From positions 186,001 through 250,000 of the forward strand of contig NZ_JNXE01000007.1 in the NCBI RefSeq assembly GCF_000716605.1: a stretch of 64,000 bases of DNA, in the 5' to 3' direction. This document shows positions 33,313 through 41,150 of this stretch, in pieces. How positions within the stretch are numbered: the first letter of the stretch is position 1; every line of letters starts with the position of its first letter. Source of the DNA: Streptomyces sp. NRRL F-525. Its GTDB lineage: Bacteria; Actinomycetota; Actinomycetes; Streptomycetales; Streptomycetaceae. The notes under the pieces were generated by a model that was not told where the DNA came from, searched no databases, and saw nothing but the letters and a program-made list of their open reading frames with translations. The translations under genes were made by a program, and so were the position numbers.

Positions 33313-33473
33313 ACGGTCACGCTAAGCAGCGGCGGGGGAGCGCGCCCGCCGGGAGGGCCGTCCGCGTCGGCTTGCGGGTGGACCATGACCCGAGCACACA
33401 ATGGGTTCGTTGTGGATAAAGCGGCACAAGTCGGGACGAGTGCCGCTGTCGACCGCGTCGGGAAGAAGAGCTC

Positions 33474-34742
33474 GTGAGCGTCGAACCTCCGTCTTCAGGC
33501 CGCCCCACCGGACCGCCCTCCGGCCCGCTGTCGGGACCCTCCCAGCCGCCTTCGGGTCCGCCCTCGCAGCCCTCGGGCGGCGGCGGTGCCGGGGCGCCGG
33601 AGCCGCACCGGCCCTGGTGGAAGTCGGTGCCGCGCGTCGCGATCCTCACGGCCGTCGTGGTGGCCGCCGTGGTTCTGGGCCTCGTCTTCACCCGGTCCGA
33701 CGGCGGCGGTTCGAGCAGGACGGCCAGCAAGGGTGAGGTCTTCCTGCAGGCCGCTGCCAAGACCGGTCCCGATCCGTTCACCGAGTCCAGCGCCACCGAG
33801 AACTCCGCCCCGCCCGTCTCCGCCTCACCCACCGCCTCGGAACCGGTGAACGCGGTGCGCGGTGTCGACGGCGGTGCCCCCGGTCTCTACGGCGGCACCC
33901 AGAACGTCTCCAGCTGTGACGTGGAGAAGCAGATCAAGGCCCTCCATGCGGCCCCGGCGAAGAACACGGCGTTCGCGTCCGTCGTCGGCGTCCAGCCCGC
34001 CGGAGTCCCCGCCTACCTGCGCTCACTCACCCCCGTACAACTGCGCATGGACACCCGCGTCACCAACCACGGCTACCGCGACGGCGCCGCCACCAGCTAC
34101 CAGGCCGTCCTCCAGGCCGGCACCGCCGTCCTCGTCGACAACCACGGCGTGCCCCGCGTCCGCTGCGCCTGCGGCAACCCGCTGTCGCCGCCCGTCGCCC
34201 AGCAGACCACCCCGAAGCGCACCGGCGACACCTGGTCCTCGTACCGGCCGCAGAACGTCGTCGTGGTCACCCCCGCACCGCAGATCATCAACATCTTCGT
34301 GATCTACGACCCGGAGAACGGCCACTGGTTCGGCCGCCACCACGGCGACACGGGCAAGCACGACCACAAGACCCCGGCGCCGGTGAACCCGGCCAGCCCC
34401 TCGGTCACCGTGTCCCCGCCGACCTCGCCGTCCTCCAACTCCCCGTCGGCGTGCGCCTCCACGGCCCCCGGTACGCCGGGAACGCCCGGGACGTCCACCA
34501 GCCCGTGCCCGCCGACGTCGAGCGCACCGTCCTCGCCGTCCTCCTCGTCGCCGAGTTCGGAGTCCCCGTCGAGCCCGGGGTCCTCGTCCTCCGAACCGCC
34601 GCCGACAGCGTCGTCGGACGCCTCTTCCGCCTCCTCGGCCTCGTCCTCCCCACCCGAATCGCTGGCTTCCGACACGACCACGACCTCGTCGTCGAGCTTC
34701 AGCGCGCCGGTTTCGGCGGGGTCGATTTCACCGTCACTCTGA
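33474..34742 (+). CDS. DUF6777-domain membrane-anchored protein with Ser/Pro/Thr-rich tail
   Basis: A 422-residue single-pass protein. Residues 1-50 are a Pro/Gly/Ser-rich cytoplasmic segment, 52-72 a membrane helix (VPRVAILTAVVVAAVVLGLV). Residues about 130-250 are the DUF6777 domain (APGLYGGTQNVSSCDVEKQI, VTNHGYRDGAATSYQAVLQA, GVPRVRCACGNPLSPP), and the last 120 residues are almost only Ser, Thr, Pro and Glu. The topology suggests an external domain on a flexible stalk. GTG 33474 follows GGAAGAAGAG. The low-complexity tail explains the acidic antisense frame on the other strand, which is not a gene. Function is unknown. Confidence 0.82.
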   Translation: MSVEPPSSGRPTGPPSGPLSGPSQPPSGPPSQPSGGGGAGAPEPHRPWWKSVPRVAILTAVVVAAVVLGLVFTRSDGGGSSRTASKGEVFLQAAAKTGPDPFTESSATENSAPPVSASPTASEPVNAVRGVDGGAPGLYGGTQNVSSCDVEKQIKALHAAPAKNTAFASVVGVQPAGVPAYLRSLTPVQLRMDTRVTNHGYRDGAATSYQAVLQAGTAVLVDNHGVPRVRCACGNPLSPPVAQQTTPKRTGDTWSSYRPQNVVVVTPAPQIINIFVIYDPENGHWFGRHHGDTGKHDHKTPAPVNPASPSVTVSPPTSPSSNSPSACASTAPGTPGTPGTSTSPCPPTSSAPSSPSSSSPSSESPSSPGSSSSEPPPTASSDASSASSASSSPPESLASDTTTTSSSSFSAPVSAGSISPSL

Positions 34743-34825
34743 TCGGGGGGACTGCCGGGCGTGGTGCTGGGTACGAGCACTGGTACGACAGCGACCGGCA
34801 GTGCCGCCTTCCGAGAGAGACACGC

Positions 34826-35287
34826 ATGATCGACCACCGGGACGGGGTAGTGATACCGACTCGTTTCGACGTGCCCGTGGAACCGCTGAGGCGGGCGGCG
34901 CACTACACCGGCGAACCGGGCTGCATCTCAGCGGCCCGGCACTTCACCCACCAGTTCCTGGAACAGCTCAGAACCGAGTGGTGCGCCACGATCGACGACC
35001 AGTCCGACGGCGAACTGCTGCTGGTGGTGAGCGAGTTGGTCACCAACGCGGATCGCCACAGCAACGGGCCGTACATCCTGGAGCTGGAGGGCACGGACAC
35101 CTCGGTGACGGTGTCCGTCTGCGACAGCAGCGTCGCTCTGCCCCGGCTCTTCGCCCGGGACCCCGAGCGCATCGGCCGGCACGGCCTGGAGATAGTCCAT
35201 GCCCTGGCCGCGCAGGTGAGCGTCGAACGGGTACCGGTCGGGAAGCGGGTGCGTGCCGTGGTTTACCTGAGCGGGGAAGACCGCTAG
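34826..35287 (+). CDS. ATP-binding protein, anti-sigma-factor type (HATPase_c_2)
   Basis: A 153-residue GHKL-fold protein. The N box ELVTNADRHS, the G1-like VTVSVCDSSVALP and the G2-like GRHGLEIVHALA are visible. A 45-residue N-terminal part with AARHFTHQFLEQL precedes them. Streptomyces encode many such RsbW/SpoIIAB-like proteins, which bind sigma factors or STAS antagonists, some as kinases. ATG 34826 follows GAGAGAGA at about five bases. Its stop codon and that of the convergent methyltransferase overlap in CTAG. No sigma factor or STAS gene is adjacent, so its partner is unknown. Confidence 0.9.
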   Translation: MIDHRDGVVIPTRFDVPVEPLRRAAHYTGEPGCISAARHFTHQFLEQLRTEWCATIDDQSDGELLLVVSELVTNADRHSNGPYILELEGTDTSVTVSVCDSSVALPRLFARDPERIGRHGLEIVHALAAQVSVERVPVGKRVRAVVYLSGEDR

Positions 35288-36069
35288 GAGGTCCGCCCGC
35301 TCCGGGTGGCAGTGATCAGCTCGTGCAGGTACCGCTTGGTGACCCGGCCGCCGTACCGCGTCTCCAGCAGCTCCCGCAGACAGGCCAGCAGGCCCCGGCG
35401 CGCGGGCTCGTCCAGCGCGAGATGGTTCGAGTACGTGAGCACGACGTCGAGGTACTCGTCGGTCGTGTACGTGATCTCCTGCGCGCCCCGCCACACCGTG
35501 ACGTCCTCGAAGTGCGCGGAGCCCTCGAACTCCCCTGTGTCCATTGCCGTTTCGTCCTCGGTGGGACTCCGGAATCCGGGCGGAGTGTCCGGGTCCCAGC
35601 GTTCGTAGCAGCGCTGCGACCGGTCGAAGAAGTCCTGCGTGCCGCCCGCGACGTGATGCGTGGTGACGACCGCCAGGTGCCCGCCGGGGCGGAGCGCGGA
35701 CGCCGTCTTCGCGAGGAACCTCTCAGGATCGAACCAGTGGTACGCCGTCGCGATCACCACCACGTCGAACGGCTCGTCCGGCACCTCCCACAGCTCGAAG
35801 TCCGCGACCTGTACGTCGACCCGCGGGAACGCGCTCAGATTGCGCCGGGCCAGCGACGCGAGCGACGGCCCCAGTTCCACGGCAGTCAGTCGCCCGCCGA
35901 ACTCGGCCAGCGGGACGGTGAGTTGACCGGTGCCGGGGGCGATCTCCAGGATCCGGCTGTCCGGGCCGAGGCTCGCAGTACGGGCCAGTTCGTCGACCAG
36001 AGGGCGCGGATACCGGGGGCGGACCCGGTCGTAGCGCTCCGCCGCTCCGTCGAATGTGTCGCGCAGCAC
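35284..36069 (-). CDS. Class I SAM-dependent methyltransferase
   Basis: A 261-residue methyltransferase. After FDGAAERYDRVRPRYP, the glycine motif ILEIAPGTGQLTVPLA (near 40-55), FDVVVIATAYHWFDPE and LRPGGHLAVVTTHH are the usual core motifs of the methyltransferase_11/25 group. YHWFDP is typical of a widespread actinobacterial subgroup acting on small molecules. The substrate is not known. Its stop overlaps that of the anti-sigma-type gene, and it is divergent from popR with about 90 bases between. Confidence 0.9.
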   Translation of the reverse strand: MLRDTFDGAAERYDRVRPRYPRPLVDELARTASLGPDSRILEIAPGTGQLTVPLAEFGGRLTAVELGPSLASLARRNLSAFPRVDVQVADFELWEVPDEPFDVVVIATAYHWFDPERFLAKTASALRPGGHLAVVTTHHVAGGTQDFFDRSQRCYERWDPDTPPGFRSPTEDETAMDTGEFEGSAHFEDVTVWRGAQEITYTTDEYLDVVLTYSNHLALDEPARRGLLACLRELLETRYGGRVTKRYLHELITATRSGRTS

Positions 36070-36096
36070 CGTTCCGGCACCCTTTCGTATCGGCGA

Positions 36097-36130
36097 TTCC
36101 CCCCAGGGCAGAATGCTGATCCCTTGCCCT
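36097..36130. promoter_or_regulatory. PopR-box-like site and overlapping inverted repeat before popR
   Basis: TTCCCCC-CAG-GGCAGAA (36097-36113) keeps one full GGCAGAA half and a 5-of-7 match in the other half of the PopR palindrome as I recall it (TTCTGCC-N3-GGCAGAA). A second inverted repeat, AGGGCA-N14-TGCCCT, spans 36105-36130. Both lie within 62 bases of the popR start and could serve autoregulation. Confidence 0.48.
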
Positions 36131-36157
36131 CACGTCCACGGCTTTTAGTCTGAGGGG

Positions 36158-36550
36158 GTGAGCAACCAAGCGCCGAACCAAGCCCGCGTGATTCCGCTGC
36201 GCCCGCACGAGCCGGCCCCTCACCTGCCGGAGCCGCAGGTTCCCGCGCCCAAGGAACCCCTGTGGCGCGACCTGGTCGGTGACGTCCTACGACGCGAACG
36301 CCTCGCGCAGGAACGCACGTTGAAGGACGTGGCCGACGCCGCCCGGATCTCCATGCCGTATCTCTCGGAGGTGGAGCGGGGCCGCAAGGAGGCCTCCTCG
36401 GAGGTCATCGCGGCCGCCGCCCACGCCCTCGGACTCGACCTCGGCGACCTGCTGTCGCTGGCCGGGGACGAACTCGGCCGGTACCGCAACAGGCGCCAGG
36501 GCAGGGTCACTTCGCCGTACAACGGGCAGCTCAGTCTGGTCGCCGCCTGA
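36158..36550 (+). CDS. popR: Helix-turn-helix activator of clpP3-clpP4 (PopR, ClgR-like)
   Basis: A 130-residue XRE-type regulator. Residues about 38-100 form the DNA-binding domain: LVGDVLRRERLAQERTLKDV, ADAARISMPYLSEVERGRKE, and AHALGLDLGDLLSLA. The domain matches the ClgR/PopR family that activates clp genes in actinobacteria. The protein ends SLVAA; in Streptomyces PopR the two terminal alanines mark it for degradation by ClpP1P2, so that clpP3-clpP4 is switched on only when ClpP1P2 fails. The gene converges on clpP4 with nine bases between stops. The identification rests on sequence, the Ala-Ala end and the adjacent clpP pair. Confidence 0.87.
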   Translation: MSNQAPNQARVIPLRPHEPAPHLPEPQVPAPKEPLWRDLVGDVLRRERLAQERTLKDVADAARISMPYLSEVERGRKEASSEVIAAAAHALGLDLGDLLSLAGDELGRYRNRRQGRVTSPYNGQLSLVAA

Positions 36551-36559
36551 CGGTGCCGC

Positions 36560-37162
36560 TCAGGACGGGCCGAGGCGTCGGCTGACCACCTGGTCGGCCA
36601 GGCCGTACGCCACGGCCTCCTGTGCGGTGAACACCTTGTCGCGGTCCATGTCGGCGCGCAGCGTGGGGATGTCGTGGTGGGTGTGCCGGGACAGCACCTC
36701 CTCCACCTGGGAGCGGATCCGCACCATCTCCTTCGCCTGGAGGGCGAGATCGGAGACCATGCCACGCTGCCCGCCGCTCGCCGGCTGGCCGAGCAGCACG
36801 CGCGCGTGCTCCAGGACGAACCGCCGTCCGGGGTCCCCGCCGGCCAGCAGCACGGCCGCCGTCGACGCGGCCTGGCCGACGCAGAACGTCGAGATCGGGG
36901 CCTGGACGTACGTCATCGTGTCGTAGATCGCCATCAGTGAAGTGAACGATCCGCCGGGCGAGTTGATGTAGATCGCGATCTCGCTCTCCGGTGACGACGA
37001 CTCCAGATGGAGGAGTTGCGCGATGACGACGTTGGCGACGCCGTCGTCGATGTCGGTGCCGAGGAAGATGATCCGCTCGGACAGCAGCCGGCTGAACACG
37101 TCGTAGGAACGCTCGCCGTTCGGGGTGCGCTCGACGACGTTCGGAATCGTGTACGTCCCCAT
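36560..37162 (-). CDS. clpP4: ClpP-family protease subunit lacking the catalytic histidine (ClpP4)
   Basis: A 200-residue ClpP paralogue. The nucleophile Ser100 is present in [11 protein letters not shown] and the acidic residue near Asp175 in [29 protein letters not shown] gives the oxyanion-loop glycines. The motif that normally reads HQP after the IMI/MM strand is GQP here ([15 protein letters not shown]), so the catalytic His is replaced by Gly125. This subunit should be inactive by itself, like cyanobacterial ClpR. Its ATG follows the clpP3 stop by one base, showing translational coupling, and the two probably form a mixed tetradecamer controlled by PopR. ATG 37162 is the frame start. 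Confidence 0.93.
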   Translation of the reverse strand: MGTYTIPNVVERTPNGERSYDVFSRLLSERIIFLGTDIDDGVANVVIAQLLHLESSSPESEIAIYINSPGGSFTSLMAIYDTMTYVQAPISTFCVGQAASTAAVLLAGGDPGRRFVLEHARVLLGQPASGGQRGMVSDLALQAKEMVRIRSQVEEVLSRHTHHDIPTLRADMDRDKVFTAQEAVAYGLADQVVSRRLGPS

Positions 37163-37163
37163 G

Positions 37164-37817
37164 TCAGAGCCCCATCCGTCGCTTCGAGGCGGCCGGGCGC
37201 ACGTCGTCCAGCGAGGCGACGACCCGGTCGACCATGCCGTACTCCTTGGCCTGTTCGGCCGTGAACCAGCGGTCGCGGTCGCCGTCGCGGGAGATGGTCT
37301 CCTCGCTCTGGCCCGTGTGCTGGGCGGTCAGCCGCTCGATGGTCTTCTTCGTGAAGTCCAGGTTCTCCGCCTGGATCTCGATGTCGGCTGTGGTGCCGCC
37401 GATGCCCGCCGACGGCTGGTGCATCATGACCCGCGCGTGGGGGAGGGCATAGCGCTTGCCGTGGGTGCCGACGCTGAGCAGGAACTGGCCCATGCTCGCC
37501 GCGAAGCCCATCGTCAGAGTCGCGACGTCGTTCGGGATCAGCTGCATCGTGTCGTAGATCGCGAGGCCGGCTGTCACGGAGCCGCCGGGGCTGTTGATGT
37601 ACAGGCTGATGTCCGTGCGCGGGTCCTCCGCGGACAGGAGCAGCAACTGGGCGCAGATCCGGTTCGCGGAGACCTCGTCGACCTGGGTGCCGAGGAACAC
37701 GATGCGCTGGCCGAGGAGTTGGGCGGCGAGGTGGTCGTCGAAGTGGGTGGACGGGGTGTCGAGTTCCTCGGCGCGTGGCATGAGGGCCGGTGCGAAACCG
37801 GTCGTGAGTGGAGACAT
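37164..37817 (-). CDS. clpP3: ClpP protease subunit (ClpP3)
   Basis: A 217-residue ClpP serine protease subunit with a full triad: Ser108 in [11 protein letters not shown], His133 in VMMHQPSAG, and Asp182 in [32 protein letters not shown] is a textbook ClpP signature. It should form two-ring barrels that degrade proteins fed by ClpX or ClpC. ATG 37817 is chosen because AAGGAG lies five bases upstream; a GTG two codons earlier is possible. It is the first gene of the clpP3-clpP4 operon, facing popR. Expression is expected mainly when ClpP1P2 is impaired. Confidence 0.93.
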   Translation of the reverse strand: MSPLTTGFAPALMPRAEELDTPSTHFDDHLAAQLLGQRIVFLGTQVDEVSANRICAQLLLLSAEDPRTDISLYINSPGGSVTAGLAIYDTMQLIPNDVATLTMGFAASMGQFLLSVGTHGKRYALPHARVMMHQPSAGIGGTTADIEIQAENLDFTKKTIERLTAQHTGQSEETISRDGDRDRWFTAEQAKEYGMVDRVVASLDDVRPAASKRRMGL

Positions 37818-37866
37818 GGGCACTCCTTGTCGAGGGTGTCGAAGGTGTGTCGTGACCTGTCTCCAC

Positions 37867-37878
37867 TGTCGGCCGACA
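37867..37878. promoter_or_regulatory. Perfect 12-bp palindrome in the clpP3 leader
   Basis: TGTCGGCCGACA lies 50 bases before the clpP3 start. Further upstream (about 37895-37915) an ATCTGCT half-site weakly resembles a PopR box. Either may contribute to regulation; neither is a full match to the remembered consensus. Confidence 0.35.
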
Positions 37879-37933
37879 ACGCCCCGGCCTGGGGGTTTCT
37901 AGGCTTTCAGCAGATTCGCCGTGAGCAGACGGA

Positions 37934-39142
37934 TCAGCCGGCGTCCTTCTCGCGCAGCTGCCGGAAGAACGCCCGTACGTCCGCTGCCAGCAGGTCCGGT
38001 TCCTCCATCGCGGCGAAGTGGCCGCCCCGGTCTAGCTTGGTCCAGCGGACGATGTTCTCGGTGCGCTCGGCCTTGTGGCGGAGCGGGATCTGGATCTCGG
38101 CCGGGAAGATGGCGAGCGCCGTGGGGGTGGTGGAGGGGAGGGTCGGTGCGGCGGCCCTCGCGCCGGTGGCGTGGGCCCGTTCGTAGTAGATGCGGGCGGC
38201 CGAACCCGCCGTCCCCGTCAGCCAGTACAGCATCACGTTCGTGAGCAGCCGGTCCCGGTCCACGGCCTCCTCGGGCAGCTCCTCCGAGTCGGTCCACTCC
38301 CTGAACTTCTCGACGATCCAGGCGAGTTGGCCGACCGGCGAGTCCGTGAGGCCGTACGCCAGGGTCTGTGGGCGGGTGGCGTGGAGGACGGCGTATCCGG
38401 TGCCCTCGCGGGACCAGGCAGTCCAGCGGCGCCAGGACTCCAGGGCGTCGGCCTGCTCCTCCGGGCCGAGCGCGGCCAGTTCCTCGGCGGTGGGCTCGGT
38501 GAGGGCCTGTGCGCCTGGCAAGAGGTTGAGGTGGACGCCGATGACCCGGTCCGGGTGGGCGCGGCCCAGCTCTCGGGAGATCGCCGAGCCCCAGTCGCCG
38601 CCCTGCGCGCCGAACCGGTCGTGGCCGAGCCGGTGCATCAACTCGGCCCAGGCGTCGGCGATCCGGCCCGCCTCCCAGCCGGTGTCGGCGGGCGGGCCGG
38701 AGAGGCCGAAGCCGGGGATGCTGGGGACGACCACGTGGAAGGCGTCGGCCGGGTCGCCGCCGTGGGCCGCCGGGTTGGTCAACAGGCCCACGATGTCGAG
38801 GAATTCGACGATCGAGCCCGGCCAGCCGTGGGTGATGATCAGCGGGGTGGCGTGTGGTTCGGGGGAGCGGATGTGGGCGAAGTGGATGTTCGTGCCGTCG
38901 ATGGTGGTCGTGAACTGCGGCCATGCGTTCAGTTCCGCCTCGGCCGCGCGCCAGTCGTATGTGTTCCGCCAGTAGTGGACCAGCTCCCGCAGGTAGTCGG
39001 CCGGTACGCCGTAGGCCCACCCGGTGCCGGACAGGTCGTCGGGCCAGCGGGTGTGGTCCAGGCGGGTGTGGAGGTCGTCGAGGTCGGGCTGCGGGATGTC
39101 GATGTGGAAGGGCTGAACGCTGTCTGCCTGCGGGGACGTCAT
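37934..39142 (-). CDS. Epoxide hydrolase (microsomal EPHX1-like, alpha/beta fold)
   Basis: A 402-residue hydrolase. The N-terminal EHN domain (PFHIDIPQPDLDDLHTRLDH, TRWPDDLSGTGWAYGVPADY) precedes the alpha/beta core. HGWPGS at 105-110 is the oxyanion motif, GGDWGS with nucleophile Asp183 the catalytic elbow, and GGHFAAMEEPDLL near 370 carries the His. These enzymes open epoxides through an aspartyl ester, using two cap-domain tyrosines. It would detoxify or process an epoxide of unknown origin. ATG 39142 starts the EHN domain directly. It lies about 115 bases behind the clpP3 start on the same strand, transcribed toward it. Confidence 0.92.
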   Translation of the reverse strand: MTSPQADSVQPFHIDIPQPDLDDLHTRLDHTRWPDDLSGTGWAYGVPADYLRELVHYWRNTYDWRAAEAELNAWPQFTTTIDGTNIHFAHIRSPEPHATPLIITHGWPGSIVEFLDIVGLLTNPAAHGGDPADAFHVVVPSIPGFGLSGPPADTGWEAGRIADAWAELMHRLGHDRFGAQGGDWGSAISRELGRAHPDRVIGVHLNLLPGAQALTEPTAEELAALGPEEQADALESWRRWTAWSREGTGYAVLHATRPQTLAYGLTDSPVGQLAWIVEKFREWTDSEELPEEAVDRDRLLTNVMLYWLTGTAGSAARIYYERAHATGARAAAPTLPSTTPTALAIFPAEIQIPLRHKAERTENIVRWTKLDRGGHFAAMEEPDLLAADVRAFFRQLREKDAG

Positions 39143-39217
39143 GGAAACCGAGCGTAGGCGTTCCGCTGGGGCGGGTGGATGAAACTGCGGCCGGTGGATG
39201 AAGGCGCGGGCCGGTGG

Positions 39218-39262
39218 GGGCTGGGCGCGCAGTTCCCCGCGCCCCTTTGGGGCGCGGGACCG
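39218..39262. repeat. Streptomyces-type GCGCAGTTCCCCGCGCCCCT intergenic element (copy 2)
   Basis: GCGCGCAGTTCCCCGCGCC continues into CCTTTGGGGCGCGG, forming the hairpin CGCGCCCC-TTT-GGGGCGCG-like stem. It shares about 20 identical bases with the copy at 31518-31576. It lies between divergently transcribed genes, so it is more likely a dispersed element than a terminator here. Confidence 0.65.
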
Positions 39263-39404
39263 CACGGGACTCTCCAAGGCTGTCCGGTATCGCACCGGGG
39301 AGCGGACACGCGAACTGGTCCGCAGCCGACCGATGAGTTTCGCGGCCTGCTCCGGTCGATACAGATGACCGTGTTCGATGCACCCGGAGCCCATGGAGGA
39401 GCTC

Positions 39405-39896
39405 ATGACCACCGACGCACGCACCGACGGATTCACCACCTGCCTCTGGTTCGACGGCCAGGCCGAGGAAGCCGCCCACCACTACGTGTCGATCTTCAAG
39501 AACTCCAGCATCGGGCGCGTCAGCCGCTACGGCGAGGGCGCCCCGCAGCCGGCGGGCACGGTGCTCACCGTGGAGTTCACGGCCTTCGGCCAGAAGTTCG
39601 TCGGGCTGAACGGCGGCCCCGAGTTCAAGTTCACCGAGGCGGTGTCCTTCCAGATCCCGTGCGAGAACCAGGAGGACATCGACTACTACTGGACCAAGCT
39701 CACCGACGGCGGCGAGCCCGGCCCGTGCGGCTGGCTCAAGGACAAGTTCGGCGTGTCCTGGCAGGTCGTCCCCAGCCGGCTCATCGAGATGATCACCGAC
39801 CCGGACCCCGCGAAGGTCGCCCGCGCGACGGAGTCCTTCATGGCGATGGGCAAGTTCGACCTCGCCGCGCTGGAGAAGGCCTTCGCGGGGGAGTGA
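39405..39896 (+). CDS. VOC-family protein, PhnB-like (3-demethylubiquinone-9 3-methyltransferase domain)
   Basis: A 163-residue protein of the PhnB-type VOC group. FTTCLWFDGQAEEAAHHYVS, IFKNSSIGRVSRYGEG, TVEFTAFGQKFVGLNGGPEF and LKDKFGVSWQVVPSRLIEMI are its standard blocks. Pfam names the domain after a methyltransferase, but these small proteins lack a SAM site and their role is unknown. ATG 39405 has GGAGGAG upstream and is preferred over the ATG nine codons earlier. A hairpin follows the stop. Confidence 0.91.
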   Translation: MTTDARTDGFTTCLWFDGQAEEAAHHYVSIFKNSSIGRVSRYGEGAPQPAGTVLTVEFTAFGQKFVGLNGGPEFKFTEAVSFQIPCENQEDIDYYWTKLTDGGEPGPCGWLKDKFGVSWQVVPSRLIEMITDPDPAKVARATESFMAMGKFDLAALEKAFAGE

Positions 39897-39907
39897 CGGG
39901 TGATCGC

Positions 39908-39956
39908 GGGGAGCAGGCTCCGGCTCGGGAGAGCCAGCGGGGCCTGCTCGATCCCC
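39908..39956. terminator. Hairpin after the PhnB-like gene
   Basis: GGGG-AGCAGGC pairs with GCCTGCT-(CGAT)-CCCC across a 23-base loop beginning 12 bases after the stop. It is a plausible terminator without a T-tract. Confidence 0.55.
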
Positions 39957-39986
39957 GGGGCGTCGGGACTCCATCGACACCGGCAC

Positions 39987-40232
39987 TCACCTGCGGTCCG
40001 GCTCCATCGCCGCGTGCGGCAGGTCGGCGTCACCGTTGAGGATCCGGGAGAGCTCCCGGCCCGTCGGCCGGGCAGGGCGTGGCGCAGCCGGTCGGCGCGG
40101 GTACGCCACTGGCGGTCTAACAGGCGTCCCTGGCGGCGAAAGCCTGCTCGGCCAACAGCCCCCACACCGCGTCCAGCAGTGCCGCGATCGTCGCGGGGCG
40201 TCCCGTCCCGTCGTCATAGTCGCCCGGTGCGA
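39987..40232 (-). pseudogene. Possible decayed small gene behind the ABC ATPase
   Basis: Minus-strand protein-like segments appear in three frames in succession: ATIAALLDAVWGLLAEQAFA, then RQWRTRADRLRHALPGRRA, then GRELSRILNGDADLPHAAME before a TGA at 39987. An ATG at 40217 could be the start. This pattern suggests one short gene broken by frameshifts. In DNA this GC-rich it could also be chance. With the hairpin it fills the 336-base gap. Confidence 0.3.
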
Positions 40233-40991
40233 TCAGCTCTCGCTGTCCAGCAGCAGCGCGTGCAACTCGGCCGCCCGCCGGGCCAGTTGCTCCGCCTGGC
40301 CGGCCCGGGCGCGGGTGCGTGGCCGTGGCAGGGTGACGTCGAGGACCGTCCGGATCCGGCCGGGCCGGGGCGTGAGCACGACCACCCGATCCGCCAGCAG
40401 GACCGCCTCGTCCACGGAGTGCGTGACGAGGACGACAGTGGACGGATGCTCGCGGTGCGTCCGCTGCAACTCGGCGCACAACTCGTCCCGGGTGAGCGCG
40501 TCCAGCGCGGAGAACGGCTCGTCCATCAAGAGCACCCGGGGCCGCCGCATGAGCGACCGGCACAGTGCCACCCGCTGCTGCATCCCGCCGGACAGTTCGT
40601 GCGGCAGGCGGCGCTGGAAGCCGTCGAGGCCCATCGTCCCGATCAGCCCCAGCGCCAGTTCGCGCGAGCCGTTCTTCCGGTCCCCCGAGATCTCCGCAGG
40701 CAGCAGCACGTTGTCCAACACCGACCGCCACGGCAGCAGCGCCGGCCGCTGGAAGAGGACGGCGCAGTCGCGGCGCGGTCCGGTGACGGCCCGGCCGCCC
40801 ATCAGCACCTCGCCCCGCGTCGGCGGCACCAGCCCGGCGATCAGCCGCAGCAACGTCGACTTCCCGCACCCGGACCGCCCGACGATCGCCACGAACTCGC
40901 CGTCGGCCGCCTCCAGATCGATGCCGTGAAGCGCTTCGACGGAACCCCGCCGATGCGCGAACTCCTTGGACACACCCCGTAATTGGATCAC
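40233..40991 (-). CDS. ABC transporter ATPase, nitrate/sulfonate/taurine type, with TTA at codon 4
   Basis: A 252-residue ATPase: Walker A VGRSGCGKST near 37-46, LFQRPALLPWRSVLDNVLLP (Q-loop), signature LSGGMQQRVALCRSL, Walker B VLLMDEPFSALDAL, and THSVDEAVLLADRVVVLTPR (H-loop). The WRSVxxNV and MDEPFSALD patterns fit SsuB/TauB/NrtD-type importers. GTG 40991 has GGGAG seven bases upstream; longer frames enter the AT-richer promoter. Codon 4 (40980-40982) is TTA, so translation should stall without the bldA tRNA. The divergent genes at 41151-43746 supply the binding protein and permease. Confidence 0.92.
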   Translation of the reverse strand: MIQLRGVSKEFAHRRGSVEALHGIDLEAADGEFVAIVGRSGCGKSTLLRLIAGLVPPTRGEVLMGGRAVTGPRRDCAVLFQRPALLPWRSVLDNVLLPAEISGDRKNGSRELALGLIGTMGLDGFQRRLPHELSGGMQQRVALCRSLMRRPRVLLMDEPFSALDALTRDELCAELQRTHREHPSTVVLVTHSVDEAVLLADRVVVLTPRPGRIRTVLDVTLPRPRTRARAGQAEQLARRAAELHALLLDSES

Positions 40992-41027
40992 GCGTCGACT
41001 CCCGTCGGCCGCCGTGCGCGGAGTACC

Positions 41028-41071
41028 GAAAATCGCTCTGCTGGATTGTGACATGCTCGCGTACGATTTTC
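41028..41071. promoter_or_regulatory. Inverted repeat in the divergent ABC promoter region
   Basis: GAAAATCG (41028-41035) and CGATTTTC (41064-41071) are perfect inverted arms, 28 bases apart, in an AT-rich island between the ATPase and binding-protein genes. A shared regulator site for both directions is plausible. Confidence 0.42.
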
Positions 41072-41150
41072 CGGATCGCGACCCCGGCGATAAAGCCCCT
41101 TCAAGTGCCGCCGTCCCCCCCCCACCCATTCCCCCCTCAGGGGAGGTCGC

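Noticed and set aside
34304..34903. Acidic minus-strand frame (199 codons)
   Set aside because: It is the complement of the Ser/Pro/Thr-rich tail of the DUF6777 protein; the Glu/Asp-rich sequence is a base-composition artefact.
31518..39262. The two GCGCAGTTCCCC copies as attachment sites of an integrated element
   Set aside because: No integrase, excisionase or tRNA is present and the 7.7 kb between contains ordinary chromosomal genes including clpP3-clpP4.
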